Shown: positions 39,489-49,860, counted from the stretch's first letter. The stretch is 64,000 bases of DNA from Enterococcus casseliflavus NBRC 100478 (GCF_001544095.1 NZ_BCPT01000014.1:21178-85177); one strand, 5' to 3'. Notes: generated from the letters alone by a model not told the origin. Made by a program: numbers and translations.

Positions 39489-41075
39489 TTAATTCCCGTA
39501 ATATTGATCAAATCCTTTTTGAACGATCTCGATATTTTGATCTAAGCCGCTATTTTGCAAGGTTGTGACATATTGCTCCCACTCATCTTCAATGCCGCCT
39601 TTTGTCACCCATTTAGCAAATTTTGTCATTGCTTCATTGAGGATCGTTGTATTGTTGTTTGCTAGTGTTGTGGCATCCTCATTACTAAATTTCAAGAGAT
39701 TGAATGGTACTACTTGTTCTTCAGGAACGATTTTATCCACGTAAGGATGCAACACTTCATCTTGGACCTCATTCGCTTTCATATCTGCGCCAAGTTCGAC
39801 ATCAAGAGCGTCTGAAATATACATTGGACTATTGTCCGCCCAAGTTGTTGTCCACTTCCATGTCCCTGGATCGACATTTTCATCTGCAGGTGGCAAGACG
39901 CGGTAAGTGTCCCCGTCTTTTTCGATGTTAGTGCCCAATGACCCAAACAATGCTTGGATTCCGATTTCTGGATCGTATAGCGCATTGACGAATTTTAAGG
40001 CTCCGTCCATATTTTTGGTTTGAGAGGAAACAACGGCAAAGTTTACCCCATAATTAAGCGAGGTTTCATAGCTCCATGTCGGTTCTACTCCAGCTTTTTG
40101 AATCAATGGTGCCATTGATGTATATTGATCTGCTAACTGATTACCAAATCGGTCTGAAGCTTCCCAGCCCCAAGTAAAACCGACTTTTGCCGTCTCGCCT
40201 TCTCCTCTACCAGTGGACTGATAGGCACTATAATCTTGAGAAAAAGCCTTAGGATTAATCAAGCCAGCTTCCCAGCACTTGTTCAAAAATTCCACTGTTT
40301 CTTTGTAACGCTCATCAACAAAGAAGTTGCCTACTTGTCCATTTTCAGCAAAGTAGCCGGTATTTCCTCCTTCAGAAACAACGATACCCGTACTTGCTAA
40401 AAGCTGCATTGGTTGGAAATAGCCAAAACCGCCGGTTCCAACTGGACTCCAATCCATTGGAATTTCATCGCTAGCATCCCCATCTCCATTCGCATCGTTT
40501 TCTTTGAATGCGACCAACACTTCGAATAGTTCATCCCATGTTTCAGGTACGTCTAACCCAAGATTGTCCAGCCACGTTTGATTGATATATTGACGAGAAG
40601 CAGATTTAGGCCAAAAACGCTGGTATTTTGGTAAGCCATAGATCTCTCCATTCAGTTGAGTAGCAAGTGCTTTTGTTTCTGGTTTTTCTTCAAACATCTT
40701 TTGAACATTTGGCAGGGCATCTAAGTGATCAGATAAATCGGTGAACAAGCCAGGAAACTTCGCAAATTCCGCATCCGTCACAACATTTGGTCCTAGAATC
40801 AAATCGGGAATATCTCCAGAAGCCAACATTGGGGCTTTTTTCTGATCCCAATCAGCGGAAACTTCCTCCCACTTTATGGTCAGCTCAAGTTCTTCTTCTA
40901 GTTTGTTCAACCACTCAATATCTTTGTTCTTTTGCGTCAAGCCATGTTTTACCACTAAAACATTTAACTGGTTGCTTGACGACTCTCCATCTCCCTCACT
41001 TGAAGATCCTCCCCCGCATCCAGAGAGCAATCCGATCAATGCTGCGGAACAAAACACCAAACCTAATTTTTTCAT
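39489..41075 (-). CDS. ABC transporter sugar-binding lipoprotein (LplA-like)
   Basis: 528 aa, lipoprotein signal with lipobox LLSGC, then GGGSSSEGDGESS linker and a family 1 binding domain. The length and partners match the Lpl/Ytc group, whose known members take up complex oligosaccharides. Start has AAAGGG upstream. A cre site and -10 (TATACT, 41106-41111) precede it, so it begins the operon binding protein-permease-permease-DUF624-GH127. Confidence 0.92.
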   Translation of the reverse strand: MKKLGLVFCSAALIGLLSGCGGGSSSEGDGESSSNQLNVLVVKHGLTQKNKDIEWLNKLEEELELTIKWEEVSADWDQKKAPMLASGDIPDLILGPNVVTDAEFAKFPGLFTDLSDHLDALPNVQKMFEEKPETKALATQLNGEIYGLPKYQRFWPKSASRQYINQTWLDNLGLDVPETWDELFEVLVAFKENDANGDGDASDEIPMDWSPVGTGGFGYFQPMQLLASTGIVVSEGGNTGYFAENGQVGNFFVDERYKETVEFLNKCWEAGLINPKAFSQDYSAYQSTGRGEGETAKVGFTWGWEASDRFGNQLADQYTSMAPLIQKAGVEPTWSYETSLNYGVNFAVVSSQTKNMDGALKFVNALYDPEIGIQALFGSLGTNIEKDGDTYRVLPPADENVDPGTWKWTTTWADNSPMYISDALDVELGADMKANEVQDEVLHPYVDKIVPEEQVVPFNLLKFSNEDATTLANNNTTILNEAMTKFAKWVTKGGIEDEWEQYVTTLQNSGLDQNIEIVQKGFDQYYGN

Positions 41076-41121
41076 TTTCTCATCCCTTTCACTCTTGTTA
41101 CACTAAGTATAACGTCGAAAA

Positions 41122-41135
41122 TGAAAACGCTTTTA
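41122..41135. promoter_or_regulatory. cre site upstream of the LplA-like operon
   Basis: TGAAAACGCTTTTA, 13 of 14 to cre, overlapping the -35 region of the binding-protein gene (-10 TATACT at 41106-41111 on the minus strand). Confidence 0.7.
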
Positions 41136-41196
41136 TTAACAATTTTTACTTCTACTCTCTTTTTTTTACTCGCCAACCATTTTTACATGATCCGCT

Positions 41197-42747
41197 TCAT
41201 TCATAGTCCATAATGTTGCGGTTAAACTGATATGGAGAGATTCCTACACGTTCTTTAAAAACACGGAAAAAATAATTATAGTTCGCAAATCCGCTTTGCC
41301 TTGCGACTTCATTGACACTACAAGACGAGGTACTCAACAATAATTTTGCATAATCGATCCGCAACTCAGACAAGTATTTTGAAAAAGACTGTCCCCATTG
41401 CTGCTTAAACACCCTACTTAAATAGGAATAATTTAAATCAATCGCTTCGGCGCAGGTCTGCAAGCTGATCGGTTCTTTGAAGTGTTGATGAAGATAAAGA
41501 ATACATTTTTTTACCGGCTCGTCAACAGGCTTAAAGACTTCTTTTTGGAAATTTTTTACACTTAATGAAATGGCTTCAAAAAAATCTGCTTCGATTCTTA
41601 GTAACGTATCGAACTGTTGATAATAATTGATTTGAATCATCGTTTCCATCGGCTGTCTAAAGCTATTACTCATCGCTAAACTGATTTGAAAATCAATTTG
41701 TGCAATTAGCTCTAAGGCCAGCGAACGTGCGACCCGTTTTTCTCTTATATACTCAAACAGTTTTTTACTATAATATTCGATGTTTTCTGGTTCGATGTAT
41801 TTGGTATAAAAATAGATTTTTTTCAGATACAAAGCGATCTCATGCTGTTGAAAGACGTTTTTACTGCATTCTTGGCTTGAAAAATGCAGCAACTCATTCG
41901 GACGTGAAAAAAAGAGTAAATCTGAGATTCGTTCATCGCTCTTAAATAGTTCTAATACCTCCGACAGTTGATTGCTTACTGGGGATCGCAGGAGAAAAAG
42001 TTCAACATCTAGTAAGCGCTTGGCAGCATGGTAGCACTTGGTTTTGATCGTTTCCAAGTAATCATTGATCGCTTTATAGGATTTGATTTTTGCAAACGAG
42101 TAAAGCATAAAAAGCTTCCCATCATCAGTCACGAAAGAGAGCATTTCTATGGTTTCATTCTTTGTGTCTAAAATCAATTGCTCTAAAACAGCGCTCACTT
42201 TTCGTTTATACTTTTCTTTGTCCCAAACATTTTTGCTGATAGAGATAGGTATCATAACAAGTCCTACCATTTTTTCAGTTACAAAATGCGGATACTGTTG
42301 CATCAAGAAGCTTGTATTTCCATGAAAAAAGTCTCGTAGAGAGGGTGTCTCGTAAGCAGGCGCAGCCATTGGCTCGTCTGTAAAAAAATTGATTTTTTTC
42401 AGCGCTTCCGAAATCACTTCCTCGCTCAATTCATGTTTCAAAAGATAGTCAACGACTCCATATTTCATGCTACCACTCGCATAATTAAAGTCGGCGTAGC
42501 CACTCATCACGATCACTTTAGTCGTGCGATCGATCAGTTCCAATTGTTCTAAAAAGGCTAAGCCATTCATAATTGGCATATTCATGTCTAAAAAAATGAG
42601 ATCTACAGAATAAATCTCCAGATAATTTAACAACTCGTAAGGATTTGCCGTACTGAGTACAATTTCAAATTGAGGGAAATTTTGTAAAATAGTACTTATT
42701 TTGTTGCGTGAAATCAACTCATCATCTAAGAGGGCTATTTTTTTCAT
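41197..42747 (-). CDS. YesN-type AraC response regulator
   Basis: 516 aa. Receiver domain (residues 1-120) with phosphoacceptor Asp in DLIFLDMNMPIM; a long middle region; C-terminal AraC double helix-turn-helix (SLQTCAEAIDLNYSYLSRVFKQ and CSVNEVARQSGFANYNYFFRVFKERVGISPYQF). The start at 42747 has GGAG 9 nt upstream and overlaps the kinase gene by 26 nt. It likely activates the LplA-like/GH127 operon just downstream. Confidence 0.92.
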   Translation of the reverse strand: MKKIALLDDELISRNKISTILQNFPQFEIVLSTANPYELLNYLEIYSVDLIFLDMNMPIMNGLAFLEQLELIDRTTKVIVMSGYADFNYASGSMKYGVVDYLLKHELSEEVISEALKKINFFTDEPMAAPAYETPSLRDFFHGNTSFLMQQYPHFVTEKMVGLVMIPISISKNVWDKEKYKRKVSAVLEQLILDTKNETIEMLSFVTDDGKLFMLYSFAKIKSYKAINDYLETIKTKCYHAAKRLLDVELFLLRSPVSNQLSEVLELFKSDERISDLLFFSRPNELLHFSSQECSKNVFQQHEIALYLKKIYFYTKYIEPENIEYYSKKLFEYIREKRVARSLALELIAQIDFQISLAMSNSFRQPMETMIQINYYQQFDTLLRIEADFFEAISLSVKNFQKEVFKPVDEPVKKCILYLHQHFKEPISLQTCAEAIDLNYSYLSRVFKQQWGQSFSKYLSELRIDYAKLLLSTSSCSVNEVARQSGFANYNYFFRVFKERVGISPYQFNRNIMDYE

Positions 42748-44386
42748 CGTCTTTTTCTCCAATCATAGGAAGCTCAATAATGACCCGGGTATAAACCCCT
42801 AACTCTGTTTCATATGTGATCCCATAGTCTGGACCATAGTAGAGCTTGATTCGTTTATCGATATTATGGATACCAATTTTCGAATAGTGTTTTCCATTGC
42901 TTTTTTCTCGCTCATTTATCTGTTTTATCGCTTCTTCTGTTAGTCCATTGCCATTATCTTCAACCATTAAACAAAGCTTATCTCCCTTTTTTTTTCCACT
43001 TATTTTTATTTGCCCTTTTTCGCTATTCGTTCCAACAAAATTGTGCAAAATGCTATTTTCAACAATGGGCTGCAAAATAAATCGAAGGATACGGCAAGAT
43101 AAAATCGCTGGATCAAGCGCCCAATGAACATCAAAGCTATCAATATAGGCAACTTTTTGGATGGAAACATAGCTTTTGACATGGGCTACTTCTTCAGACA
43201 AAGGAATCAAGTCTTGTCCCTTATACATCGTGGCATGCAACAATGATACAAGTGATTTCGAAAGATGGGCAATATTGTTAGCCTGTTGTAATTCAGCCAT
43301 CCAGGTAATCGAGTTTAGCGTATTGGACAGAAAATGGGGGTTGATTTGAGCTTGTAGAAAGTCGATTTCAATTTCTTTTTTCTCTTTTTCTCTGGCTTTA
43401 TTTTCTTCCATTAAAGTATTGATATTGGCAACCATCGAATTAAAGACTATACTCATTTGTTTTAATTCGTCATTTCCTTGAATCTCAACAGTGGTCGATA
43501 AGTCCTTATTCTTGACCCGCTCCATTGCTTGGTTTAATTGATCGATTCGTTTCGACAGTTTTAATATAATCAGCGTAGCCACAAAAATACTCATGCTGAC
43601 GATCACGATACACAGGAAAATCATCAGTCGCAAATTCTGTGTCAACGGTCCCAAAAATGGTTTTTTGGGGAGATGGAGATGAAACCACGCTTCGACTTCT
43701 TCACTATAGAATGATTTCTCATACAAATTGGCTTGGTCTTCATCAATGGTGCCAACTTCAGCAAGCACCGTTTGCTTTTGATCTAACAAGGCGATCTGCG
43801 TCCCAGCTGGGAGGTTTTCTAATTGATCATTAAGAAACTCGCTTGTATGAAGAAATCCCACCAAGTGCCCTAGGACTACTTGTCCGACTTTGATTTCATT
43901 TTTGATATAAACAGTCGAATCATCAATTTCTCTTGCATAAGCGGCCTCATTGGTGTAACCAATCAACGTTTCTTCAACAACTGGATCAACTAACCCAAAC
44001 GACATCAACCGATTTTCTTTGGAATAAATCGCCATTCCCAGCAAATAAGGTTGAAATTGATACAATGGTTCCACGATCTCCTTCAATTCCATGGTCAGTT
44101 TGATGCTCTCAAAGGTGTCTCTCGTAATCCGTGGTTGTTCACTGGCCTCTTTCAACGTGTCGTAGCCATCCATAATCAATTTATAATTGATATGATTAAG
44201 ATCCGTACTGATCGTATGGATATTACGTAAAATAGAGACCTCGATCTCTTTCGCTTGGATCTCCATATTTTTATCAATGATCTTATTCGCGGTATTAGAA
44301 AAAAAGAGAATGATCAGTGACGAAGTAACGACATTCGCAATAATGATCGTTACCATAAGTTTCATTTTTATCTTCAATCGCTTCAC
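42722..44386 (-). CDS. YesM-type sensor histidine kinase
   Basis: 554 aa. Two membrane helices (about 12-32 and 233-257) flank an extracellular sensor domain, followed by HAMP, a His_kinase dimerisation helix (QINPHFLSNTLNSI with the phosphorylated His) and an ATPase domain (VEDNGNGL). It pairs with the YesN-type regulator, which overlaps its 3' end. It probably senses an extracellular oligosaccharide. The start is uncertain: no strong ribosome site is visible and the first codon may be GTG at 44386. Confidence 0.92.
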   Translation of the reverse strand: MKRLKIKMKLMVTIIIANVVTSSLIILFFSNTANKIIDKNMEIQAKEIEVSILRNIHTISTDLNHINYKLIMDGYDTLKEASEQPRITRDTFESIKLTMELKEIVEPLYQFQPYLLGMAIYSKENRLMSFGLVDPVVEETLIGYTNEAAYAREIDDSTVYIKNEIKVGQVVLGHLVGFLHTSEFLNDQLENLPAGTQIALLDQKQTVLAEVGTIDEDQANLYEKSFYSEEVEAWFHLHLPKKPFLGPLTQNLRLMIFLCIVIVSMSIFVATLIILKLSKRIDQLNQAMERVKNKDLSTTVEIQGNDELKQMSIVFNSMVANINTLMEENKAREKEKKEIEIDFLQAQINPHFLSNTLNSITWMAELQQANNIAHLSKSLVSLLHATMYKGQDLIPLSEEVAHVKSYVSIQKVAYIDSFDVHWALDPAILSCRILRFILQPIVENSILHNFVGTNSEKGQIKISGKKKGDKLCLMVEDNGNGLTEEAIKQINEREKSNGKHYSKIGIHNIDKRIKLYYGPDYGITYETELGVYTRVIIELPMIGEKDDEKNSPLR

Positions 44387-44405
44387 ACTTTCTAACTATC
44401 TGTCT

Positions 44406-45305
44406 TTACTTCATTCTTAAAAAAGCTGTATGTTCCCCTAATATATGTTGTCCGGCTTCTTCTTTGATTTGATGGGTGTAGATTTGACGATAAACTTTAG
44501 GACTCATGCCTTTTTTCTGTTTAAAGGTATTGGTAAAGTGCTGCCTACTGTTGAATCCTGCTTGAGCGGCAATTTCGACGATTGGCAGCTGACTATTGCT
44601 TAGTAAAAATGCTGCCTGCTTCAGACGCTCACTAGTGAGAAAATGGTTGACCGTCACTCCCAGTTGCTCATGAAAGAGTTTATGCAAGTAGGCTTTCGTA
44701 ATCCCCACAGCCGCTGCGATTTGGGAGACTTGAATATCTTCATCAAAATGCTGTTGAATATAGTTGACCGCAGCGTTCACATAGCAATTGCCCCGTTTGG
44801 TTTCTTTCGTACGTAATGAAAAGGCTAATTCCATCAACATCCGCTTAAACAAGAGCTCGATCGTAAATTGCCGTTCAGCAGACGGTTGCTCTTGAGTATC
44901 ATCGATCATTAGCAGCTGCAGCAATGACTTGATCGCTTGTCCAAATTGGCGGACATCGCGACTTTTCGCGTAAGGCTCATTCAATTGTACATTTCCTTTG
45001 ATGTATGCAAAAACATCACGAACACAAAGGCCGGACGGTGTCTCACTCAGAAGAAATTCAATATTCAGTAAGGTGCAGGAATCTCCTTCAACGAGTAAGG
45101 CGTGTTCCACAAACGCATTTATGAAAACGAAATCATTTCTTTCCAGAACAATTACTTGATCTTGCACCTTTATCTTACACTTCCCTTTGGTCACAAACAT
45201 GATCTCACACGCTGGGTGTTGATGTGGATCCATGGAAAAACGCTCAAGGGCAACACTATAGTATGCTGTAATCTTCGCATAGTTTGTTTCTTGTGGAAAC
45301 ACCAT
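44406..45305 (-). CDS. AraC-family regulator
   Basis: 299 aa. N-terminal cupin sensor (HQHPACEIMFVTKGKCKIKV, residues 22-41) and C-terminal AraC domain (IQVSQIAAAVGITKAYLHKLFHEQLG; IVEIAAQAGFNSRQHFTNTFKQKKGMSPKVYRQ). AGGAG 7 nt before the ATG. It is divergent from the GH27 gene across 120 bp and is a likely regulator of it. Confidence 0.9.
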   Translation of the reverse strand: MVFPQETNYAKITAYYSVALERFSMDPHQHPACEIMFVTKGKCKIKVQDQVIVLERNDFVFINAFVEHALLVEGDSCTLLNIEFLLSETPSGLCVRDVFAYIKGNVQLNEPYAKSRDVRQFGQAIKSLLQLLMIDDTQEQPSAERQFTIELLFKRMLMELAFSLRTKETKRGNCYVNAAVNYIQQHFDEDIQVSQIAAAVGITKAYLHKLFHEQLGVTVNHFLTSERLKQAAFLLSNSQLPIVEIAAQAGFNSRQHFTNTFKQKKGMSPKVYRQIYTHQIKEEAGQHILGEHTAFLRMK

Positions 45306-45425
45306 TGATCAACTCCTTTTTCATTCGTTGACGATTTCTTTCTTTTTTATTTCTAGTAGACAAAACTTTCCCTCTCTTTTTTATTGCTTACTATACTATA
45401 AGAAAAACGTACTAGGAGGAAATCA

Positions 45426-46691
45426 ATGTCTTTTTTACATTTTGCACAAACACCCCCAATGGGATGGAATTCTTGGGACTGCTATGGCGCTTCTGTAACC
45501 GAAGCAGAAGTGATCGCCCATGCAGATTTTATGGCAGAGCATTTGAAAGCTTATGGTTGGGAGTACGTCGTCGTGGATATTCAATGGAGCGAACCAGAAG
45601 CAAAGTCTACAAGGTACAATGATTTTTATCCGTTGTGTATGGACGACTATTCTCGCTTGATTCCTGCTGAGAACCGTTTCCCTTCAGCAAAAGATGGCGC
45701 TGGTTTCAAAAAACTTGGTGACTATCTGCATCAAAAAGGGCTGAAGTTTGGTATCCATATCATGCGCGGCATTCCACGACAAGCAGTTCATCAAAATACG
45801 CCGATCAAAGGAACGGATAAACGGGCACGGGACATTGCTATGAATTCAATCTGCCCTTGGAATTCCGATATGTATGGGGTCGATGTTTCATTGCCTGAAG
45901 GACAGCTTTATTATGATTCTTTGCTCGAATTATATGCTTCTTGGGGTGTTGACTTTATAAAGGTGGATGATATCGGCGATTCGAAAATTTACGGTGATGC
46001 CCATAAAGCAGAAATCAAAGCGATTCGCCGTGCGATCGATCGATCGGGTCGAGAGATCGTCCTTTCTTTGTCTCCCGGACCAGCTGCCCTCAAAAATGGT
46101 AGTTTCTTTCAAAATCATGCCAATATGTGGCGCTTGACGGATGACTTTTGGGATCATTGGGACGCCCTTTACGCCATGTTTGACCGAGCAGCAGAGTGGG
46201 CACCTTTCGTCCGTCCAGGTAACTGGCCTGACTGTGATATGCTGCCGTTGGGTCATATCGGCATTCGGGCAGTTGATGGTGGCGGTGGTGATAGTTGGAC
46301 ACGTTTTACGGAAGACGAGCAATACTTATTGATGAGTTTATGGACGATCTTCCAATCTCCATTGATGTTCGGTGGTACTTTACCAGACATCGATCCCTTT
46401 ACCTTACGTTTATTGACGAATACTGAAGTCTTAGAAATGTATCGAAGAATTCATACGAAAAAAGAGTTCTATCGTGATCAAGAGTGGATCATTTGGGAGG
46501 CGTTGAGCGACACAGCCGTCTACTATGCCATTTTCAATGTTTCTGATCAAACGCAAACCATCCCAAAATCGATCGCTGCTTTACTACCAATTAAAAGCGG
46601 CACTGAGTTATGGCAACAAAAAGAACAAACAATTGCCGATGCTGAGGTCCCTACTCATGGTGTCTTGTTACTCAAAAGCCCATTACAATAG
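45426..46691 (+). CDS. GH27 family alpha-galactosidase or beta-L-arabinopyranosidase
   Basis: 421 aa, cytoplasmic. GH27 signature TPPMGWNSWDCYG at the start; nucleophile Asp in VDFIKVDDIGD and acid/base Asp in WRLTDDFWDHWD. The nucleophile motif is KVDD rather than the KYDN seen in many alpha-galactosidases, which leaves beta-L-arabinopyranosidase open, an activity known in GH27 that would suit this arabinose-rich region. AGGAGG 6 nt upstream. Single gene with a terminator. Confidence 0.87.
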   Translation: MSFLHFAQTPPMGWNSWDCYGASVTEAEVIAHADFMAEHLKAYGWEYVVVDIQWSEPEAKSTRYNDFYPLCMDDYSRLIPAENRFPSAKDGAGFKKLGDYLHQKGLKFGIHIMRGIPRQAVHQNTPIKGTDKRARDIAMNSICPWNSDMYGVDVSLPEGQLYYDSLLELYASWGVDFIKVDDIGDSKIYGDAHKAEIKAIRRAIDRSGREIVLSLSPGPAALKNGSFFQNHANMWRLTDDFWDHWDALYAMFDRAAEWAPFVRPGNWPDCDMLPLGHIGIRAVDGGGGDSWTRFTEDEQYLLMSLWTIFQSPLMFGGTLPDIDPFTLRLLTNTEVLEMYRRIHTKKEFYRDQEWIIWEALSDTAVYYAIFNVSDQTQTIPKSIAALLPIKSGTELWQQKEQTIADAEVPTHGVLLLKSPLQ

Positions 46692-46702
46692 TCCTCTCAA
46701 TG

Positions 46703-46739
46703 AAAGCAACACAATGTGCTGAGCACATTGTGTTGCTTT
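46703..46739 (+). terminator. Terminator of the GH27 gene
   Basis: AAAGCAACACAATGTGC / GCACATTGTGTTGCTTT perfect stem with a 3-nt loop. T-run short (TTTTC). Confidence 0.8.
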
Positions 46740-46814
46740 TCTATTCATATGGTTCTTCCCCTCTCAACAAGGTACCTACTAGTCTTACAAACAACTCACC
46801 GTAACCATTTCCAG

Positions 46815-48815
46815 TTACACTTCATGAATCAAGTAACTCTGTTTTCCCTCTCGTAAAAAGATTGGTAAGGAATCAATTTGTGCCTGTGCGACAATCCATT
46901 GTCCACCTTCATAGATAGTTCCATCTCGAGCATCGGTCCATTTTGCTCCTGTTGGCAAATATACCTCACGCTCAGTAGCATGCGCTACAACGATGGGCGC
47001 TACTAGAATATCAGAACCATAGAGATACTGTGTTGTCAGTTCCCATGCCTGGTGATCCTCTGGAAATTCATAAAAAGTTGGGCGAATGACTGGCGTTCCT
47101 TTTTCATGAGCTGCGCGCATCAATTCACGCGAGTAGTCCCGCATCAATTCACGAATTCCAATAAATTTTTTCATAATCTCATAGTTCTTTTCCCCAAACG
47201 CCCATATTTCGTTAGCTGCTCCGGTTTGCTCTGTTTCTTCACCATCTGCCTTGAAGATTTTTTTATGGGGAGTACGTGAACCATGCAATCGCATGACTGG
47301 ACAAAAAGTCCCGTATTGAAACCAGCGGATCAATAAATCTTGAAAATCTAGACTTGTCACAGAACCACCATGAAATCCGCCGATGTCACTTGTCCACCAC
47401 GGGATGCCTGCTAACCCCATTTGCATGCCAGCAACGATTTGGTTGCGAAAGTCTTGATAAGTCGAATGAATATCGCCGGACCAAACCAATGCCCCATATC
47501 GTTGGCTGCCCGCCCAAGCACAACGAACCAATTTGATTGAATGTTCTTTTTGTGAGGAGGCTTCTCCCTCATCAAAACCACGAACATACTCACGGGGATA
47601 AATATTGCCTTTTTGCAACACACTCCCTACATAATAACGATAGGAATCATAGTCATACGTACCAAATTCTGGTTCAGCCTCATCCAACCAAAACAAGCGA
47701 ATGCCGTTATTGACATAATTTTTTGATACTTTCTCCCAGACATAGTTTCGAGCTTTAGGATTTGTTGGATCATAAAAAATGTTATTCCCATGAAACAACA
47801 TCTGTACATCAATGCCGCGATCCGTTTTGACTAATAAGCCTTTTTCTTTCATCTCTTGAAAATTCTCACTACGCGTGTCGATTTGGGGCCAGATCGATAC
47901 CATTAGCTCGATTCCATATTTATCTCGTACTTCTTCTGCCATCGCCTTGGGGTCTGGAAAGAAATTTTCATCAAAGCGAAAATCACCACAGCGCGGCCAA
48001 TGATAATAATCGATCACTAGTACATCAACGGGAATGTTCCGCTCTTTGTGTTCCCTAGCGATCGCCACTACTTCCGCTTGTGTCGCATAGCGAAGTTTAC
48101 ATTGCCAAAATCCTAGACCATATTCGGGCATCATAGGTGCCCGTCCTGTCACTTGGCTAAATTGTTCTTCGATTTGAGCTGGTGTCTCTCCAGCAGTGAT
48201 CCAGTAATCCAATTGCTTCGTACTTTCGGCACGCCATTCGGTCGTATTTTTACCAAAAGAGACCGAACCGATTGCTGGATTGTGCCAAAAAAAGCCGTAT
48301 CCTTTGTTTGATAAATAAAAGGGGATCGAAGCTTGTGAATTTCGATGCGCTAATTCTAAATTACACCCTTTTAGATCAAAAATATCCTGTTGATATTGCC
48401 CCATACCATAGATTTTCTCCTCATGATTGGCTTCGAAAGTAGCTTTTAGTTGAAAATCTCCTCCAATAATCGACTTGAAAAACCGCGCCTTTTTCAAGAG
48501 CGCACCGCCAGATGCTGCTTCTTTCAAAATCACTTCACCTTTTTGATTGTAAAAAGTGATCTTGCCACAGTTGTTCCAGCCTGACTCTTTGGTGACTACT
48601 GCGTGGATTTTTCCATTACCGATAGATCCTACATCCCCCTCAATCGCAACCTCGGCCTTAGAATCTTGTGTTAATAATGCACAGCAGGATAAATCTAGTT
48701 CACCAGACGGTGCACTCACCACCCGCAAACTGTTCGTGCCCCAAGCAATAATGCGCACGACTTCATTTCCATTTTGAAATTCGAGGTAATTCTCACCTAT
48801 TGAAAAAAACGACAT
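46815..48815 (-). CDS. GH31 family alpha-glycosidase (alpha-xylosidase-like)
   Basis: 666 aa, cytoplasmic. Nucleophile Asp in RLFWLDEAEPEFG, acid/base Asp in LVWSGDIHSTY, and the family GLAGIPWWTSDIGGF. The N-terminal beta-sandwich is present. GH31 includes alpha-xylosidases, alpha-glucosidases and alpha-galactosidases; the WLDEAEPE type suggests the alpha-xylosidase-like side, but substrate is not certain. GGAGGG before the ATG. It follows the AraC gene at 48849 in one transcript. Confidence 0.88.
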   Translation of the reverse strand: MSFFSIGENYLEFQNGNEVVRIIAWGTNSLRVVSAPSGELDLSCCALLTQDSKAEVAIEGDVGSIGNGKIHAVVTKESGWNNCGKITFYNQKGEVILKEAASGGALLKKARFFKSIIGGDFQLKATFEANHEEKIYGMGQYQQDIFDLKGCNLELAHRNSQASIPFYLSNKGYGFFWHNPAIGSVSFGKNTTEWRAESTKQLDYWITAGETPAQIEEQFSQVTGRAPMMPEYGLGFWQCKLRYATQAEVVAIAREHKERNIPVDVLVIDYYHWPRCGDFRFDENFFPDPKAMAEEVRDKYGIELMVSIWPQIDTRSENFQEMKEKGLLVKTDRGIDVQMLFHGNNIFYDPTNPKARNYVWEKVSKNYVNNGIRLFWLDEAEPEFGTYDYDSYRYYVGSVLQKGNIYPREYVRGFDEGEASSQKEHSIKLVRCAWAGSQRYGALVWSGDIHSTYQDFRNQIVAGMQMGLAGIPWWTSDIGGFHGGSVTSLDFQDLLIRWFQYGTFCPVMRLHGSRTPHKKIFKADGEETEQTGAANEIWAFGEKNYEIMKKFIGIRELMRDYSRELMRAAHEKGTPVIRPTFYEFPEDHQAWELTTQYLYGSDILVAPIVVAHATEREVYLPTGAKWTDARDGTIYEGGQWIVAQAQIDSLPIFLREGKQSYLIHEV

Positions 48816-48848
48816 TTTTGAACCCTCCTTTTTTTCAGTATAGCTGGA

Positions 48849-49775
48849 TTACAGAGGGCTATCCTTCGATTTTATGGCGTGTTCTATCGTAATCATGTCA
48901 TTTTTCCGATATTGTGTAGGGGTCTCACCAAACATCTTTTTGAAGCACACAGAAAAATGATTACTATTACAAAAACCGACAGCTTGAGCGATCGCCACCA
49001 TGGTCAAATCAGTCTCTCGCAACAATTCTGCCGATCGGATCAAGCGATAATGATTTAGATAAGCCATTGGGGAAGTTCGAAATGATTGTTTAAAAAATCG
49101 TGTAAATTGCTCTTTACTTAAGGAAACAGAATCGGCCAAATCTTGTAATTGGATCATTTCATGATAATTACTATGAATATAAGATAAAACTATTTTTTCC
49201 CGTTTTTCTTGGAGGCGCTCGCTTGATTTTTTTGCTGGCTGGTCGGTCCCAACTTCTAATAGATGTGACAAGAGTTGGATAACAATCCCTTTCAGACGTA
49301 ATTCACGATAGGACGATTTCCCCATAAAGCATTGATCAAATAGTTGAAACAAGGTGAGACTTTGTTGACTTTTATCTGGAAAATCCACATAAGAAGTAAC
49401 ACCTTCTTGTATCAAAAAAGGATCGATTTGTTGGCTTTGAATTCTATCTGATTGTCGACTCGTGATTAATTGTTCAGAAAAAACGATACACGAAAAACGG
49501 CAGCTTTGTTGTGCGATTCGATAGGCAGTGTGTAAAGTGTTGGGAGGAATCAGGACGATCGTATTTGCCTTAATCTTGCGTGAGACTCCATTAACGACTA
49601 ATTCTAGCTGTCCTTGATGGACACATAAAATTTCGATTTCTTTATGCCAATGTGGCACAAAAAAGAATTCTCGCCAAACACTCACTAAATTAGGATAATA
49701 TGCTAATGGGAAATCTTCCGTGCCATGGTTCGCAGCTTCATAATAAGCAAGCGCTGCAGGTTGATTTATTTTCAT
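48849..49775 (-). CDS. AraC-family regulator of the GH31 gene
   Basis: 308 aa. Cupin sensor in the first half (HWHKEIEILCVHQGQLELVV) and AraC domain at the C-terminus (LADSVSLSKEQFTRFFKQSFRTSPMAYL; MVAIAQAVGFCNSNHFSVCFKKMFGETPTQYRK). It is upstream of the GH31 gene with 33 nt between, so they are probably cotranscribed from the cre-bearing region near 49850. The ribosome site (GAGCGAGTGA) is weak. Confidence 0.9.
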   Translation of the reverse strand: MKINQPAALAYYEAANHGTEDFPLAYYPNLVSVWREFFFVPHWHKEIEILCVHQGQLELVVNGVSRKIKANTIVLIPPNTLHTAYRIAQQSCRFSCIVFSEQLITSRQSDRIQSQQIDPFLIQEGVTSYVDFPDKSQQSLTLFQLFDQCFMGKSSYRELRLKGIVIQLLSHLLEVGTDQPAKKSSERLQEKREKIVLSYIHSNYHEMIQLQDLADSVSLSKEQFTRFFKQSFRTSPMAYLNHYRLIRSAELLRETDLTMVAIAQAVGFCNSNHFSVCFKKMFGETPTQYRKNDMITIEHAIKSKDSPL

Positions 49776-49846
49776 TGAATCACTCGCTCACTTTCCACTT
49801 TGTTAACATTGTTTTTCGTTTAATCATAGCGTATCTACAACGATTA

Positions 49847-49860
49847 TGTAAGCGTAATCA
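49847..49860. promoter_or_regulatory. cre site upstream of the AraC-GH31 transcript
   Basis: TGTAAGCGTAATCA, 13 of 14 to cre, about 75 nt before the AraC start. Confidence 0.65.
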
